A stretch of DNA of 55,225 nucleotides from an uncultured Clostridia bacterium (GTDB taxonomy: Bacteria; Bacillota; Clostridia; Christensenellales; CAG-314), in contig CANQGD010000007.1 in NCBI GenBank assembly GCA_947601445.1, positions 1-55,225 on the forward strand, given 5' to 3'. Below are positions 35,824 through 48,500 of the stretch, piece by piece. The position numbers and the translations under genes were made by a program. The notes under the pieces are model-generated. The model worked only from the letters and a program-made list of their open reading frames with translations, searched no databases and was not told the DNA's origin. Every line of letters begins with the position of its first letter. The stretch's first letter is position 1.

Positions 35824-36353
35824 TTACAATTGGTAAGTCCATACAAGGGTATACCCATTGTTGAGTTGCTTAAATGTCAGCTTGCCGTCCTTCAATGTGA
35901 TGTCGAAAGGCTGCATGTATTGCTTTGCCTCGTCGGGTATCGGCTGAATCTCGTCCATCGTACTGTCTTTTCCTTCCGTCAAATCGAAAACCAATACGCC
36001 GTTGTCGTACGTGTAGGTGCCTATCAATATCATCAGACTTCTCTCATCTCCGCCTAAGTACATGGTCCAAGTTACTTTGCCGTCCTTAAAAGCCACGGAC
36101 GAGTTGTCTGTATTTAATTCCTTCGTCGCTGCAATTTCCGCTTGGTCAGACGAAGCGTCGCCTTCTACTTGCAAATCGACAAACAAAAACGTTTTGCCTT
36201 CAAGCGTAGTTTCATCCGAGCCGCTGCCTGTGTCGGAACCACTGCCGGAACCATACCGCCGTTGCCGCTTCCCGACAAGTCGCAAGCAACAAACGTCAAC
36301 GCCATTGCAACAACAAGTATAATCGAAAGCGCCGTGAATAAGTGTTTTTTCAT
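35824..36353 (-). pseudogene. Frameshifted small lipoprotein between rpoC and the L7Ae gene
   Basis: The 5' frame starts at the ATG at 36353 (AAAGG just upstream) and gives a lipoprotein signal ending FVAC (Cys24), then DLSGSGNGG. The remaining 150 or so residues are in another frame, beginning GSGSGSDTGSGSDETTLEGK and ending in a small beta domain with IGTYTYDNGVLVFDL and ITLKDGKLTFKQLNNGYTLVW. One base appears to be missing around 36258-36264, in the Gly/Ser-rich linker. Restoring it joins signal and domain in one protein of about 175 residues. It may be a real mutation, a variable linker or a sequencing error. The C-terminal domain resembles lipocalin-like lipoprotein domains. Confidence 0.7.
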
Positions 36354-36461
36354 GGTAACCTTTTTCAAAAATATAATTTTTAAGTTTTTGTAATTCTTTC
36401 TTTTCGTCGTTTTATATCAATATGCTCAACGAAATATAAGATTGTCCGATCTTCGAACATA

Positions 36462-36488
36462 ATTATATATAGAATTGTTTTATGTCAA
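36462..36488 (-). promoter_or_regulatory. Promoter of the frameshifted lipoprotein gene
   Basis: Minus strand TTGACA (36483-36488), 15 bases, TATAAT (36462-36467); a 17-base spacing to TAATTA is the alternative. Leader of about 100 bases. A well-kept promoter argues that the gene is or was recently expressed on its own. Confidence 0.6.
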
Positions 36489-36908
36489 GATAAAATTTCT
36501 ACCCCCTTGTATAAAAAAGTACAACAACATTCCACTGAAATTAAATTTCATATCGTGTAAACCGCAGAGAAAATAAAGTAAATTTTCAAAAAACATCAAG
36601 CCATTCAACGCTATCGGCATTTGGCAAAAACCATTCCACAGCACTGCATTGCATCAGGACGCAGCGAATAAGACGGGCGATGAACGATGTGCGCGACATC
36701 GAATCGTCCGACTGGGAAAAAAACATTTTTTTACCCATTTGAAAAAATAATCGAAAACACTCAACCCAAAACGTTAAATACATACGAACAATTGATATTC
36801 CTTGCTTAGGCAAAAACGGATTAAAAGGTTGCCGACTCAAATCCTCCGTGATAATTTTAACAAGCTGTATTCATTTATTTACCTATGCCGCTTTCTCTTT
36901 TGCGTATT
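36489..36908. other. Intergenic region upstream of the lipoprotein, no gene seen
   Basis: About 420 bases between the lipoprotein promoter and the rpoC terminator. The only ORF of note is a TTG-started 84-residue frame at 36586-36840 with no recognisable features, which I do not accept. No tRNA or strong hairpin was found. Confidence 0.5.
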
Positions 36909-36948
36909 AAAAAACTCCGCAAGCCGTCATCAAATACAGCTTGCGGAG
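36909..36948 (-). terminator. Intrinsic terminator of rpoB-rpoC
   Basis: Perfect 10-bp stem CTCCGCAAGC/GCTTGCGGAG (36915-36924 with 36939-36948), a 14-base loop and six T on the minus strand (36909-36914). It lies 71 bases after the rpoC stop, so rpoBC is a separate unit from the str genes. Confidence 0.88.
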
Positions 36949-37018
36949 CATTGAGGTTTATTATAGTCGCAAAACAAAGTCGATATTTTTATTTGCTTGC
37001 CCGACAAAAGAACGAATA

Positions 37019-40000
37019 CTATTCGTCACCGTCGTTATCGGAATGTCCTTCGGGAGCGATGCGAGGAACAAGTTCTTTTTCGCGATATTGAGTGAGTCCC
37101 GTGCCGGCGCTTATCATCTTGCCTATGATTACGTTTTCTTTCAAACCGTAGAGCGGGTCGCACTTGTTTTTGATAGCGGCTTCCGTCAAAACGCGGCTTG
37201 TCTCCTGGAAGGAGGCTGCAGAAAGGAAGCTGTCGGTCGCGAGACTTGCTTTCGTGATACCGAGCAAAATACGCTTTGCCGTTGCAGGTACACCGTCATT
37301 TTCCAACACGCGATTGTTTTCTTCTTCGAACTTGAAAATGTCTACAACTTCGCCCGGCAGCATATCCGTTGTGCCCGCGTCCTCGATACGAACCTTGCGT
37401 AGCATTTGACGTACAATAACTTCGACGTGTTTGTCGTTGATTTCAACACCGTTTGCACGGTAAGTTGCTTGCACTTCCTTGACAAGGTATTCTTCCACAG
37501 CGCGCAATCCCTTGGTGGAAAGCAAATCCTGCGGATAAATCGAGCCTTCGGTGAGAGGCGAACCGGGTTCTACCACGTCGCCGTCGTGCACTTTGATACG
37601 TGATGTATAAGGAATTGCATATTCTTTTACATTGCCGTTGGCTTCGGTTATCTGAACAATCTTTCTGTCCGTATTTGTAGGCACGGTTACTGTACCCGCA
37701 ACCTCGCAAATAACGGCACATCCTTTCGGTTTGCGTGCTTCGAACAATTCCTCTACACGAGGCAAACCTTGCGTGATGTCGTCCGCAGTTGCAACACCGC
37801 CGGTGTGGAATGTACGCATTGTAAGCTGTGTACCGGGTTCGCCTATGGATTGAGCCGCAATAACGCCCACCGCTTCGCCGAGGTTTACGGGTTTTCCCGT
37901 TGCCATATTGGAACCGTAGCATTTGCAGCAAACGCCGTGTTCGCTGCGGCATGTAAGTACCGTACGCATATACAGTTTGTCTATGCCCGCCTTTACTATT
38001 TCACGTGCCAGATCGTCGTTTATCATTGTATCGCCGTGGCAGATAATTTCACCCGTTTTGGGGTCGATCACATCGTCGATTACATATTTTCCGATAATAC
38101 GATCTTCAAATTTTTCGATAATTTCATCCGTACCGGAACCGCGGAACGCTTCTATCCACATACCTTGCGGACGACTGCCCGCACTGCAATCTTCGTCGCG
38201 AATGATAACGTTTTGCGCGACGTCTACCAAACGTCTGGTAAGATAACCGGAGTCTGCCGTCTTCAATGCCGTATCGGCAAGACCTTTTCTTCCGCCGTGA
38301 GAGGAAATAAAGTATTCGAGTACGCTCAAACCTTCGCGGAAGCACGCTTTAACGGGCAACTCGATAGTACGTCCCGAAGGATCGCTCATCAATCCGCGCA
38401 TACCGCACAACTGACGAATCTGGTTCATGCTACCGCGCGCGCCCGAGTCTGCCATCATCCAAATGGGGTTGTCCTCTTCCATTACGTCCTTAACCAACGT
38501 TTCCACTTCGGTTGCGGCGTCCTTCCACACATCGATAACGGATTTGTAACGTTCGTTTTCCGTCAGATAGCCTTCGTTGTAGCTATCCTCTATGGAGATT
38601 ACCTGTTGCTCAGCTTCGTGCAAAATCGCCTTTTTCTTTTCGGGAATGTTCATATCGAACACGCTTGTGGTCAAACCGCTGATTGTGCTGTATTTGTAGC
38701 CCAACGCCTTGACGTTATCGAGCATAGTGGCAGTCGGCGTAGTACCGCGCAATTTGAAACACTTTTCCACAATTTGAGAAAGCTGTTTTTTGCCTACAAG
38801 ATAGCTCTTGGGATTGGCAATCATTTCTTTTGTGAGGTCCTTGCGTATTCCGAGAGTGTGTCTTTCAAGCATTTTTTGCGCGAGAACTTCGGGATCGCGA
38901 ATTGTTTCGGCGTCTATCTTTTCCGCACTGCTGTCGGCAAAATCATAGTAAATTGCCTTGCAGAATATCAGTCTGCCGACGGTTGTCCATATCTTTTTAC
39001 CGTCTTCGAGCTGAATGTTGACAACAGTGTGTAATGTTATATCGTGGGCCACGTACGCTTCGTATGCCTCGTCGAAACTGCTGTAAAACTTTGCTTTTCT
39101 CAACAATTCGACTTCATCCTCCGTCAGCGGACGGTTGTGACGCGTTTCGTCGTACAGCTCTATGATCTTTTGGGTTTCGGCGACGTCACAGCGTACCGTC
39201 GTCAGATAATAACAACCCAAAACCATATCCTGTGTGGGAGAAATAACAGGTTTTCCGTCGCTGAGTTTGAGAATGTTGTTAGCCGCAAGCATCAGATAGC
39301 GAGCTTCCGTTTGCGCCTCTATCGAAAGGGGAACGTGTACTGCCATTTGGTCGCCGTCGAAGTCCGCGTTAAATGCGGTACATGCCAACGGATGCAACTT
39401 GATGGCTCTGCCTTCGATAAGTACCGGCTCGAACGCCTGAATAGACAATCTATGCAAAGTCGGCGCGCGGTTGAGCATTACGGGGTGATCCTTGATAACT
39501 CCTTCGAGAATATCCCACACTTTATCGTCTGCACGTTCTACGCGTTTTTTTGCGGATTTTACATTGTGGCATTGTCCCAATTCCACCAATTTTTTCATTA
39601 CGAAAGGCTTAAACAACTCCAAAGCCATTTCCTTGGGGATACCGCATTGGTGCAATTTGAGTTCGGGACCGACTACTATTACGGAACGACCCGAATAGTC
39701 TACGCGTTTGCCGAGCAGATTTTGACGGAATCGTCCTTGCTTGCCGCGAAGCAGTCCGGAAAGGGATTTAAGTTCACGATTGCCCGCTCCCGTCTGCGGA
39801 CGCTTGCTGCGGCTGTTGTCCAACAGACTGTCCACTGCGTCCTGCAACATACGTTTTTCGTTGTTGATCAAAATTTCGGGAGCGTTGATTTCGATCAGTC
39901 TTTTCAGACGGTTGTTGCGGTTTATAACTCTGCGATACAAATCGTTCAAATCGCTCGTTGCATATCTGCCGCCGTCCAACGGAACCATAGCGCGCAATTC

Positions 40001-40789
40001 GGGCGGAAGTACCGGCAAAACGGTCAGGATCATCCATTCGGGACGGTTTCCGCTTTTGCGGAACGCCTCCACAATGTCCAGACGTTTGATTGCGCGTACT
40101 TTTTTTGCACCTTGATTGGTTTTTGCAAGGGTTTCTCTGAGTTCCTTACTTTCCGCTTCAAGATCGATATTTTGAAGCAGTTCTCTTACTGCTTCGGCGC
40201 CTGTGCCCGCACGGAAGTTGAACATTGGGTCTTCTTTTGCTTTTGCTTGCGCTTCGCGGTATTCGCTCATTGAAAGAATTTGCTTGTACTGCATACCGCT
40301 CTGCATTGGGTCGATCACTACATAACTTTGAAAGTTGATGAGCTGTTCGAGATATTTGGGAGACATATCGAGAATAAGACCCATTCTCGATGGCGTTCCT
40401 CTGAAATACCAAATGTGCGATACGGGAGCCGCAAGCTCTATATGTCCCATACGCTCACGGCGCACCTTGGATTTTGTGACTTTTACACCGCATTTTTCAC
40501 AAACAATACCCTTGTAACGGATACGCTTGTATTTGCCGCAGTGACATTCCCAATCCTTGACGGGTCCGAAAATTCTTTCGCAAAACAATCCGTCTTTTTC
40601 CGGCTTCTGAGTGCGGTAGTTGATTGTTTCGGATTTTTTAACCTCACCATAGGACCACTCTCTTATTTTTTCGGGAGAGGCAATTCCGATCTGAATGGAA
40701 TCGAAATCGTTCATGAGTCCCGTGCGCGCAAGGGTGTTGTTGCGCAAAGTCGATATAGCTTGACCGGTAATTGTTGTTTCGTTACTCAT
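37019..40789 (-). CDS. rpoC: DNA-directed RNA polymerase subunit beta'
   Basis: A 1256-residue protein from the ATG at 40789, eight bases after GGAGG; in-frame ATGs further up (40795 and 40822) are too close to that site or overlap rpoB. It has the N-terminal zinc site ([20 protein letters not shown]), the metal-binding active-site loop [12 protein letters not shown], the bridge-helix and trigger-loop region ([27 protein letters not shown]-like [17 protein letters not shown]) and the second Cys cluster ([11 protein letters not shown]). Length is normal for Bacillota. The stop is TAG, followed 71 bases later by a terminator. Confidence 0.98.
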   Translation of the reverse strand: MSNETTITGQAISTLRNNTLARTGLMNDFDSIQIGIASPEKIREWSYGEVKKSETINYRTQKPEKDGLFCERIFGPVKDWECHCGKYKRIRYKGIVCEKCGVKVTKSKVRRERMGHIELAAPVSHIWYFRGTPSRMGLILDMSPKYLEQLINFQSYVVIDPMQSGMQYKQILSMSEYREAQAKAKEDPMFNFRAGTGAEAVRELLQNIDLEAESKELRETLAKTNQGAKKVRAIKRLDIVEAFRKSGNRPEWMILTVLPVLPPELRAMVPLDGGRYATSDLNDLYRRVINRNNRLKRLIEINAPEILINNEKRMLQDAVDSLLDNSRSKRPQTGAGNRELKSLSGLLRGKQGRFRQNLLGKRVDYSGRSVIVVGPELKLHQCGIPKEMALELFKPFVMKKLVELGQCHNVKSAKKRVERADDKVWDILEGVIKDHPVMLNRAPTLHRLSIQAFEPVLIEGRAIKLHPLACTAFNADFDGDQMAVHVPLSIEAQTEARYLMLAANNILKLSDGKPVISPTQDMVLGCYYLTTVRCDVAETQKIIELYDETRHNRPLTEDEVELLRKAKFYSSFDEAYEAYVAHDITLHTVVNIQLEDGKKIWTTVGRLIFCKAIYYDFADSSAEKIDAETIRDPEVLAQKMLERHTLGIRKDLTKEMIANPKSYLVGKKQLSQIVEKCFKLRGTTPTATMLDNVKALGYKYSTISGLTTSVFDMNIPEKKKAILHEAEQQVISIEDSYNEGYLTENERYKSVIDVWKDAATEVETLVKDVMEEDNPIWMMADSGARGSMNQIRQLCGMRGLMSDPSGRTIELPVKACFREGLSVLEYFISSHGGRKGLADTALKTADSGYLTRRLVDVAQNVIIRDEDCSAGSRPQGMWIEAFRGSGTDEIIEKFEDRIIGKYVIDDVIDPKTGEIICHGDTMINDDLAREIVKAGIDKLYMRTVLTCRSEHGVCCKCYGSNMATGKPVNLGEAVGVIAAQSIGEPGTQLTMRTFHTGGVATADDITQGLPRVEELFEARKPKGCAVICEVAGTVTVPTNTDRKIVQITEANGNVKEYAIPYTSRIKVHDGDVVEPGSPLTEGSIYPQDLLSTKGLRAVEEYLVKEVQATYRANGVEINDKHVEVIVRQMLRKVRIEDAGTTDMLPGEVVDIFKFEEENNRVLENDGVPATAKRILLGITKASLATDSFLSAASFQETSRVLTEAAIKNKCDPLYGLKENVIIGKMISAGTGLTQYREKELVPRIAPEGHSDNDGDE

Positions 40790-40802
40790 TTGCATTGCCT
40801 CC

Positions 40803-43800
40803 TTATTCTTTATCATCGTCATCGTCGCCGAACAAATCGTCGTCTAAATCTTCTTCGTCTTCATCGTCATCGCGAATAGCGTCGAGAAGATTGTCCAAAC
40901 CGTCGTCATCGAAGTTTTCATCGTCCTCGGGTTCGCCTTCTTTGCTTTCGCCGAACAAATCGGAAAGCTCATTGTCATCGTCTTCAAACAGGCTGTCCAA
41001 ACTGAAATCGTCGTCTTCATCGGTGAAACTGTGCTGTTCGGAGCTTCCGCCGAGAGAAATTTCGTCTTCTTCATTGAACGTACGCATTCCTTCCTTGCGA
41101 TCTTCGCGTTCCGCCTGCATAATTTCGTTATAATCCGCTTCGTCGTCCGTAGAATCGCGCACGATAATTTCTTCCTTGTCGGGAGAAAGTACTTTGACGT
41201 CCAAAGCCAACGATTGCAATTCTTTGATAAGCACCTTGAAACTCTCGGGGATACCGGGATCGGGGATATTTTCGCCTTTGACGATTGCCTCGTAAGTTTT
41301 GACGCGACCGACGACGTCGTCGGACTTGACCGTCAAAATTTCCTGCAAAACGTTCGCTGCGCCGTATGCTTCGAGCGCCCAAACTTCCATTTCGCCGAAA
41401 CGCTGTCCGCCGAATTGCGCTTTGCCGCCCAAAGGTTGTTGAGTAACAAGGCTGTACGGACCGGTGCTGCGTGCGTGGATTTTGTCGTCTACCAAGTGAA
41501 CGAGTTTGAGATAGTACATATAGCCGACAGTTACTCTGTTTTCGAATGGTTCGCCCGTGCGGCCGTCATACAGCTTAACTTTGCCGTCCACTTTGCCCGT
41601 TTCGGGGTTTACCATACCGTTTTCTTCAAACAGTCGGCGTATTTCCTCCTCGCTTGCTCCGTCGAATACGGGCGTGGCGATGTTCCAACCCAACATTTTG
41701 GAAATAAGTCCCAAATGGACTTCCAAAACCTGACCGATGTTCATACGGGAAGGAACGCCCAATGGGTTCAATACAATTTGCAACGGAGTTCCGTCTTCCA
41801 TAAACGGCATGTCTTCTTCGGGCAAAATACGAGAAACAACGCCTTTGTTGCCGTGGCGACCCGCCATTTTGTCTCCGACGGAAATCTTGCGCTTTTGCGC
41901 GATGTAAACGCGCACCAATTTGCTTACGCCGGGGTCCAATTCATCGCGATTTTCACGAGTGAACACTTTAACATCCACCACTATACCGCCTTCGCCGTTG
42001 GGTACACGCAAAGACGTATCTCTTACTTCGCGCGCTTTTTCGGAGAAGATAGCTCTCAACAGACGCTCTTCCGGAGTCAAATCCGTTTCGCCCTTGGGAG
42101 TGACCTTACCCACAAGGATGTCGCCGGGATGAACTTCCGCACCGATACGGATGATACCTTCTTCATCCAAATCTTTCAACGCATCGTCACCGACATTGGG
42201 AATATCGCGCGTAAATTCTTCGGGACCGAGCTTGGTTTCACGACACTCTATTTCGTGCTCCTCGATGTGTATGGACGTAAACGCGTCGTCTTTAACAAGT
42301 CTTTCGGAAAGCAGAACCGCGTCCTCGTAGTTGTAACCTTCCCAAGTCATAAAGCCGATCATCATATTGCGTCCAAGCGCCAACTCGCCGCCGTCGGTAG
42401 AAGGACCGTCGGCAAGTACTTGTCCCTTCTCGACCCGATCGCCTTTTTTGACGATAATTTTTTGATTGATACAAGTTCCTTGGTTGGAACGAACAAACTT
42501 TTTCAGCGTATATTCTTTCAATCCGCCGTTGTCGTTTTGTACTATTATTTTGTTATCCGAGGCTTTGAGTACCGTACCCGACTCCTCTGCGATAACCATA
42601 ACGCCGCTGTCGTAAGCTATACGCGCCTCGATACCCGTTGCGACGATAGGAGCCTCCGGGCTGATAAGCGGCACAGCCTGACGCTGCATGTTACTGCCCA
42701 TCAACGCACGGTTGGTGTCGTCGTTTTCCAAGAAAGGAATAAGGCTGGTAGCCACGGAAATAAGCTGCCGCGGACTTACGTCGATGTAATCCACTCTTTC
42801 GCGCGGGAACTCCAATATTTCTTCGCGACGGCGGCAAGTGATACGTTCTCTTTGGAAGTAACCGTTGTCGTCGAGCGGTTCATTGGCTTGACCGATGATA
42901 TATTTATCTTCTTCGTCGGCGGACAGATACTCCACGGTGTCGGTCACCGTCTTGTGGATTTTGTCCACTCTGCGATAGGGCGCCTCGATAAAGCCGTATT
43001 CGTTGATGCGCGCATAACCGGCAAGCGATGTTATAAGACCGATATTTTGTCCTTCGGGAGTTTCTATCGGGCACATTCTGCCGTAGTGAGTGTAGTGAAC
43101 GTCGCGGACTTCGAATGTCGCGCGATCGCGGTTCAAACCGCCGGGACCCAGAGCGGACAATTTACGCTTGTGAGTAAGTTCCGCAATGGGGTTGGATTGA
43201 TCCATAAATTGAGACAGCTGCGAGGAACCGAAAAATTCCTTGATCGCACTGCTTACCGGGCGAACGTTGATAAGCGTTTGCGGCGTAGCCTTGCCCGGTT
43301 CCTGAATAGCCATACGTTCGCGAATGACCCTTTCAAGACGGGAAATACCGATACGGAATTGATTTTGCAACAATTCGCCTATACTGCGCACGCGGCGATT
43401 GCCGAGGTGGTCGATGTCGTCGGCGGTACCGATTCCGTACTTCAAACCGAGGTTGTAGTTGACTGTCGCAATGATGTCCTCGTGCGTGATATGTTTGCTT
43501 ATAAGTTCGTCGCGGCGGCTGCGAATGAGGGCAATCGTATCGTCTATGGAAAGTTCGGCGGAAAGTATCTCGCGCAATACCGAACTGTCCACGGATTCAT
43601 ACAAGCCCAAACCCTTGTAGTCTATGTCCGCAAAACGGACGTCCTGAGTGATTGCATACGTACGCGCATCTACCGTGCGGTTACCTATAACTTTTACACG
43701 GGGACATTCGTTTGCAAACACCAAAACGCTTGCCACGTCGGATTTGTAAATATTGTATCCGTTTTCGTATGCGATTTGCGCCGCTTCGGCAACAAGTATT

Positions 43801-45197
43801 TCGCTCTTTTTTTCATCGTAGGTGGTTTTGGGCAGGTCGGAAAGTACTCTGCCGCTGACGTCGATTTTTTCGTTGCCTATTTCGATCGTTCCCTTTTCGG
43901 TCAAAATAACGCTGCCCAAATTGTGACTCAAAAATTGTTCATAGTCCTGTGCTGATTGGGCATTTTTACCGTCGAACACAAGAGAATACGTCAGTTGATC
44001 GGTATAAACCTCGTTTATTCCGCTTTGCTGAATATCGTATGCGTCGGAAGCCGTCAGTTTGGTTCCCGCCGCAATTGTACGTTTGCAAGGAACGGTCACC
44101 TGTTCGTCCAAATAGCCGCCAACCGTACTGTTGTAGAAATTCGCGTTGTCGGCGACGTCCACCGATACGGTTTGACCCTTTTCGTTGAGAATTTTTACCG
44201 TATGCACAATGCCGCTCTTTGCAATTTGCTCCGCTTGCTGTTGAGTGAGACATGTGTACTTTGCAAAAGTAAGCAAGTTTACTTCTACGTCTTTACCCAA
44301 AGTCAAGCCATTGATACGGGTGGCAAGCGCCAATTTTTTGTTGAATTTGTAACGTCCCACACGCGCCAAATCGTAGCGATGCGCGTCGAACAACAGGTCG
44401 TTCAAAGTCTTTTGTACCGACTCGTCCGTGGGAATTTCACCCGGACGCAAACGGCGGTAAATTTCAATCAAAGATTCCTGATCCGTTGCCGTATCGTCCT
44501 TGGCAAACGTCAAAGCGATCACGGGATCGTAACTGAGCAACTTGGCTATGTAGTTGCCGCTGCCGCCCGTGTTGCTGAGACCGTCGTGCAAAATTCCGCG
44601 AAGCAGCACCGTTATCGGCAACTTGCGGTTACGGTCGATGTGAACGTGAAGCACATTGGCGTTGCTGTCATGTTCTATTTCCAACCATGCGCCGCGACTG
44701 GGCATTGCCGTCGTGTTGTAAACGGGTTTGCCGTTTTTGTCCTGCAAAATTTCGCAGTAAACACCGGGCGAACGAACCAACTGCGACACAATAACGCGTT
44801 CGGCGCCGTTGATAATAAAGCTGCCCGTGTTGGTCATAAGCGGAAAATCGCCCATAAACACATCCTGCACAACCGCTTCTCCCGTGCCTTTATTGGTGAG
44901 GCAAACTTTGAGTCTCAGCGGAGCGGCGTAGGTAGCGTCGCGCAGACGACATTCTTCCTCCGAATACTTGGCATTGGTGTCGATGTGGTGTTCCAAAAAA
45001 TCCAAGCGAAAATGTCCGGCAAAATCTTCAATAGGAGAAAAGTCCTCGAAAACTTCTCTGATACCTTGATTGATAAACATCTGATAGCTGGATTTTTGCA
45101 CCTCAATCAGGTTAGGCAAAGGCAAAACTTCCTTTGTCTTGGAAAACGACTTTCTTTCGTGGTTTCCGTATTTTACAATCTTGATGTCTTGCTGCAT
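40803..45197 (-). CDS. rpoB: DNA-directed RNA polymerase subunit beta with lobe insertion and acidic tail
   Basis: A 1464-residue protein, against about 1190 in Bacillus subtilis. Start taken at the ATG at 45197 with AGGAG seven bases upstream. The rifampicin region ([25 protein letters not shown]) is intact at about 655-680, roughly 190 residues later than in B. subtilis because of extra sequence between [15 protein letters not shown] (about 283) and [16 protein letters not shown] (about 596). After the normal end (about 1347) comes a tail of about 115 residues dominated by Asp and Glu. The rest of the core is conserved. Tails and lobe inserts of this kind vary by lineage. Confidence 0.97.
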   Translation of the reverse strand: MQQDIKIVKYGNHERKSFSKTKEVLPLPNLIEVQKSSYQMFINQGIREVFEDFSPIEDFAGHFRLDFLEHHIDTNAKYSEEECRLRDATYAAPLRLKVCLTNKGTGEAVVQDVFMGDFPLMTNTGSFIINGAERVIVSQLVRSPGVYCEILQDKNGKPVYNTTAMPSRGAWLEIEHDSNANVLHVHIDRNRKLPITVLLRGILHDGLSNTGGSGNYIAKLLSYDPVIALTFAKDDTATDQESLIEIYRRLRPGEIPTDESVQKTLNDLLFDAHRYDLARVGRYKFNKKLALATRINGLTLGKDVEVNLLTFAKYTCLTQQQAEQIAKSGIVHTVKILNEKGQTVSVDVADNANFYNSTVGGYLDEQVTVPCKRTIAAGTKLTASDAYDIQQSGINEVYTDQLTYSLVFDGKNAQSAQDYEQFLSHNLGSVILTEKGTIEIGNEKIDVSGRVLSDLPKTTYDEKKSEILVAEAAQIAYENGYNIYKSDVASVLVFANECPRVKVIGNRTVDARTYAITQDVRFADIDYKGLGLYESVDSSVLREILSAELSIDDTIALIRSRRDELISKHITHEDIIATVNYNLGLKYGIGTADDIDHLGNRRVRSIGELLQNQFRIGISRLERVIRERMAIQEPGKATPQTLINVRPVSSAIKEFFGSSQLSQFMDQSNPIAELTHKRKLSALGPGGLNRDRATFEVRDVHYTHYGRMCPIETPEGQNIGLITSLAGYARINEYGFIEAPYRRVDKIHKTVTDTVEYLSADEEDKYIIGQANEPLDDNGYFQRERITCRRREEILEFPRERVDYIDVSPRQLISVATSLIPFLENDDTNRALMGSNMQRQAVPLISPEAPIVATGIEARIAYDSGVMVIAEESGTVLKASDNKIIVQNDNGGLKEYTLKKFVRSNQGTCINQKIIVKKGDRVEKGQVLADGPSTDGGELALGRNMMIGFMTWEGYNYEDAVLLSERLVKDDAFTSIHIEEHEIECRETKLGPEEFTRDIPNVGDDALKDLDEEGIIRIGAEVHPGDILVGKVTPKGETDLTPEERLLRAIFSEKAREVRDTSLRVPNGEGGIVVDVKVFTRENRDELDPGVSKLVRVYIAQKRKISVGDKMAGRHGNKGVVSRILPEEDMPFMEDGTPLQIVLNPLGVPSRMNIGQVLEVHLGLISKMLGWNIATPVFDGASEEEIRRLFEENGMVNPETGKVDGKVKLYDGRTGEPFENRVTVGYMYYLKLVHLVDDKIHARSTGPYSLVTQQPLGGKAQFGGQRFGEMEVWALEAYGAANVLQEILTVKSDDVVGRVKTYEAIVKGENIPDPGIPESFKVLIKELQSLALDVKVLSPDKEEIIVRDSTDDEADYNEIMQAEREDRKEGMRTFNEEDEISLGGSSEQHSFTDEDDDFSLDSLFEDDDNELSDLFGESKEGEPEDDENFDDDGLDNLLDAIRDDDEDEEDLDDDLFGDDDDDKE

Positions 45198-45353
45198 TAC
45201 AAAACTCCTCAAAAATATTTTTCAAAAAATTGTCAAAAATTGTTGCCAACTTGCCCGCGATGTGGTATTTTGAAGATACAAACACCGTATTCGGGGACGA
45301 AAATACGCAAAAAGGCGCAAAATCTCCCCTAAGGGCACATATACACAAACTAT

Positions 45354-45382
45354 ATAATATCACTTTTGCAGTCAATAGTCAA
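45354..45382 (-). promoter_or_regulatory. rpoB-rpoC promoter and leader
   Basis: Minus strand TTGACT (45377-45382), 17 bases, TATTAT (45354-45359); a second TTGACT (45370-45375) with 15 bases to TATAGT is an overlapping alternative. The leader to the rpoB ATG is about 150 bases and holds a short CCCTTAGGGG hairpin near its start but no gene. Confidence 0.6.
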
Positions 45383-45513
45383 AACTATGTGAGAGATAGT
45401 ATTAAAAAATAAATATCAGAATATTTTTTCATTTTTAGTGCGGCAAATCAAAGCCGCATTTGTTGTATGTAAAAAAAGCGATTTTACCGTCAAATCGCGC
45501 CCAATTCTTAAAA

Positions 45514-45547
45514 CGCAAAAAAAATCCCAAACATTCCGTTTGGGATT
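45514..45547 (-). terminator. Intrinsic terminator of the 1801-residue lipoprotein gene
   Basis: Perfect 10-bp stem AATCCCAAAC/GTTTGGGATT (45523-45532 with 45538-45547), five-base loop, nine T on the minus strand. It lies 22 bases after the stop codon and isolates the lipoprotein from rpoB. Confidence 0.9.
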
Positions 45548-45569
45548 TTTTTGTTGCCATAATGCGAAA

Positions 45570-48500
45570 TTACAGTCTTGTTACCGTCAATGTAAACGTT
45601 CCGTACAAGCGTATCGCCGCGCTGTATTGTGTACCGTCAAGCAATGTCACGGTAAAGATATTGTCTCCCGATTTGACGAAAGTGGCGCCGCGTTGCAGTT
45701 TTTCGCCTATTGTGAAGGTCAGAACATAATGCACCACCAATTTGTCGGATTCGTTTGTATAGAGGAAACGCACCATATAATCCGCGCCCTGATTTGCCTC
45801 GGCGTAGTTATATTTGTTTTCGAGACTCAAAGACGAAACGATCTTGTTTGCTTTGTAGGTAACATCGAACACAAACGCCTCGTATACATAAGCGCCCGAC
45901 GTCGTATTAAGCACCTGACGCACCAACGCCGCTTTCGAACCGTTTTCTATCGCGGATTGGAACGTAGTTGTCGTAACGCCGTCCTCCGGCATGGAGATGC
46001 TCACAATATCATATTGAGCGTAGTCGGTATATTCGGTAACGCCGTGCCAAAGCTGTGCGACCGTCACGTTGCCCGCATTTGCCACCGTAAACGTTTGTTC
46101 TACCGTCACGGAGCTCAAAATGATTTGTTTGCCCGCTTCGTTGATATAGAACTTGAAGGTATACTCCACTCCGTCCGAGGCTGTTGCTTTTCCGACATAT
46201 TGATAACCGTAATGGAAGTCAAATCCGGCGTACGTCTGCGACAAGTTGTTGTAAGAACCCGTGGCAGTGATAGGACGACGTTGCGAATCGTTGATATAGT
46301 TCAGTTTGTACACCACCGAGCCGTCGCCCACGATAATGGAACCGACGCGCTTGCCGTTTATGGTAATGCTGCTGTCGGAATGAGTGCTGTCGGTGTAAGC
46401 GCCGTCCAATCCTCCCGGAACAACGGTAAACGTGCTGTTGCCGGCTTCGTCGAAATGCAGAGTTACCGCATAGCTTTCCAAAACGGCGTCCATAGAAGAA
46501 CTTATATAAGTCAATGTAATCTCCACGCCCGCGTCGCCGTAAGACACGCTTACGCTAAATCCGTTTGATATACCGTTGACGGTGGCTCCCGTGCTGAACG
46601 TTGCGCCGCTTGGCGTAAATGTCAACGTAAGCGTTTGAGAAAACTCTCTGTCCGTAAACGTAATAGCTCCGCCTTTGTACTTGTAGTAAGTTTTGTTGCT
46701 CAACGTATAGGTGTCTTGCGAGGGCAAAACAAACTCAACGGCAGCTTGCCCGCTCAACGGATAGGCAGTAATCGTGTTGCCGTTTACCAGATAGTAATAC
46801 TCGACGCCGTCCACGGTAAGCAACGCTTCCCCAAGCACGAACGATGAGAAGTCTTGGGCATAATATGTCGCAATGTGAGCGCTGTGGTCTGCAAATTCAA
46901 ACGTGCCGTTGTCGTTGTCAAACATAAACACGCGCGACAAACCGGTTGCGCCGAAATAGCCGTAGCCTTTTGCTTCGTCGAAAATAACCGCATAGCCGTT
47001 ATATACTCTGCCGTAGCCGTCGGTGTAGGTTGCTCCGCCGAAGCCGTCCAAATCAAGGCTTGCGCCATTGGCATTTTTGTACAGATTGTCTACTTCTTCT
47101 TCGTAAATGTAGTAAACGTAGATTGTTGTGCCGTTGGAAGTTTCATAGCCGAGACGGAACACGAATGTTTGTGTAGCCGAAGTATAACGGTATGCGTCCA
47201 ACTCCTCAACGCGCGTATAAACGCCGCTTTCCACCTCGGCGCCGTTCTTGTAGATAGTCGCATTGCCGCCGCCGCCCAAACGAATGAATTGAGTGGTATC
47301 GGTATTTTCGCCGTCAAAGAAGTCGTAATCTCCGAAGGTCAATGTGTGTTGCACCAATCTGCCGCCCACTATTTCAAAGTAGAAATGCGTATCCGTTGCC
47401 GTATAACCCACCTGACTTGCAGGTCTGTACACCCAGAAATGCACCGTTGAAGCGCCGTCCAGACCGTTGGTAAAGACGGGACCCGTTTCACCGCCGTAGA
47501 TACTGCCTATATACATATTGCCGTAATAAACGGTGCCGTTTGCAGTAGTAAACGTAGCTATTTCGGCGGGATAGCCGGAGCTGGAAATATGACCGCCGCC
47601 TCTCACGTCGAACTCACCCACGCGGTGAGGTATCTGACGTTGATAAAGGGGCAATTCCATTATCTGAGTGTTGTCCGATACGACAAATTCGCCCAAAAGT
47701 ACTCGTGAAATTTCCGTGGTACCGTTGTAGAAAGACCCTCCTTCGTCGGATTCGACGTCGTATTCAAGGAAATCCTGCGTCCAACGATCGGTACGTTCAT
47801 ATTTACCGCGCGTTACCCTTGTTTCGTAGGTAAGGCTGTTGTACAGGAAGTAATAAACGTTGCCCTGTCCGTCAAACACGAAATAGGTGTAAAGACTGAT
47901 GAGTTGATTGTCGTTCATCTCGTACCAATAGCCGGCGTCGCCCGATTCGGTAACATCCGTCAATCTGTTTCCGTTCACGACAAAGATATGTTCTTTATCC
48001 TCCGAATCGACAAGGTAAACAAGCAACGGTTTGTCCTGTTCGTCCGGAACTATTGTGGTAATCTCTCCGACAATCGTTGTGGAGCCTTCGGTAAAGGTGT
48101 ACTTTCCGTAACCGTCGCCCGTCATATTTTCAAATTGATAGGGAGTGGGTTCGGATTTGATAAAGTAGGTTATGTCCGGTTCGGACGCGTCCTTTACCGT
48201 CTTGTAGCGAAATTCCGTCCAACCGACAAGATCGCTTGTGCTGAATTCCGACGTGAGCCAAGACGTCAAAGTGAAGCTGTATTCTTCGGTATCGCCTATC
48301 TGTTCCGCCACGCCTTCGCCTATGAAACGGTACAGATAGTTGTCCAACATAAATCCAAGGTACACCTTGTCTTCGACAAATATCAACCGTCCCGTGTAGT
48401 CGTAAGAGGATTCCTCCGACATAATCAACGCATTGGTACGATCGATTTCCACAAAACGTTCGCTGTTGTCGTCGGCTATCCGCAAGAAATATCTGTAAGT

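Noticed and set aside
36255-36270. Programmed ribosomal frameshift in the small lipoprotein gene
   Set aside because: No slippery heptamer or downstream pseudoknot is visible; a simple one-base deletion explains the frames better.
36586-36840. 84-codon minus-strand frame with a TTG start near a GGAGG-like site
   Set aside because: Spacing to the site is only two bases, and the product has no recognised domain, clear signal or conserved context. Left as noncoding.
40790-40822. Upstream starts for rpoC
   Set aside because: They overlap the rpoB stop region or the ribosome site itself; the ATG at 40789 has ideal spacing to GGAGG.
43180-43240. Rifampicin-resistance changes in RpoB
   Set aside because: The Asp, His and Ser positions usually mutated (FMDQ, THKR, LSALG) are all the sensitive type.
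41031-43955. Plus-strand open frame of 974 codons opposite rpoB
   Set aside because: Antisense shadow of a highly conserved essential gene; composition is Phe/Val/Arg-rich nonsense with no family pattern.
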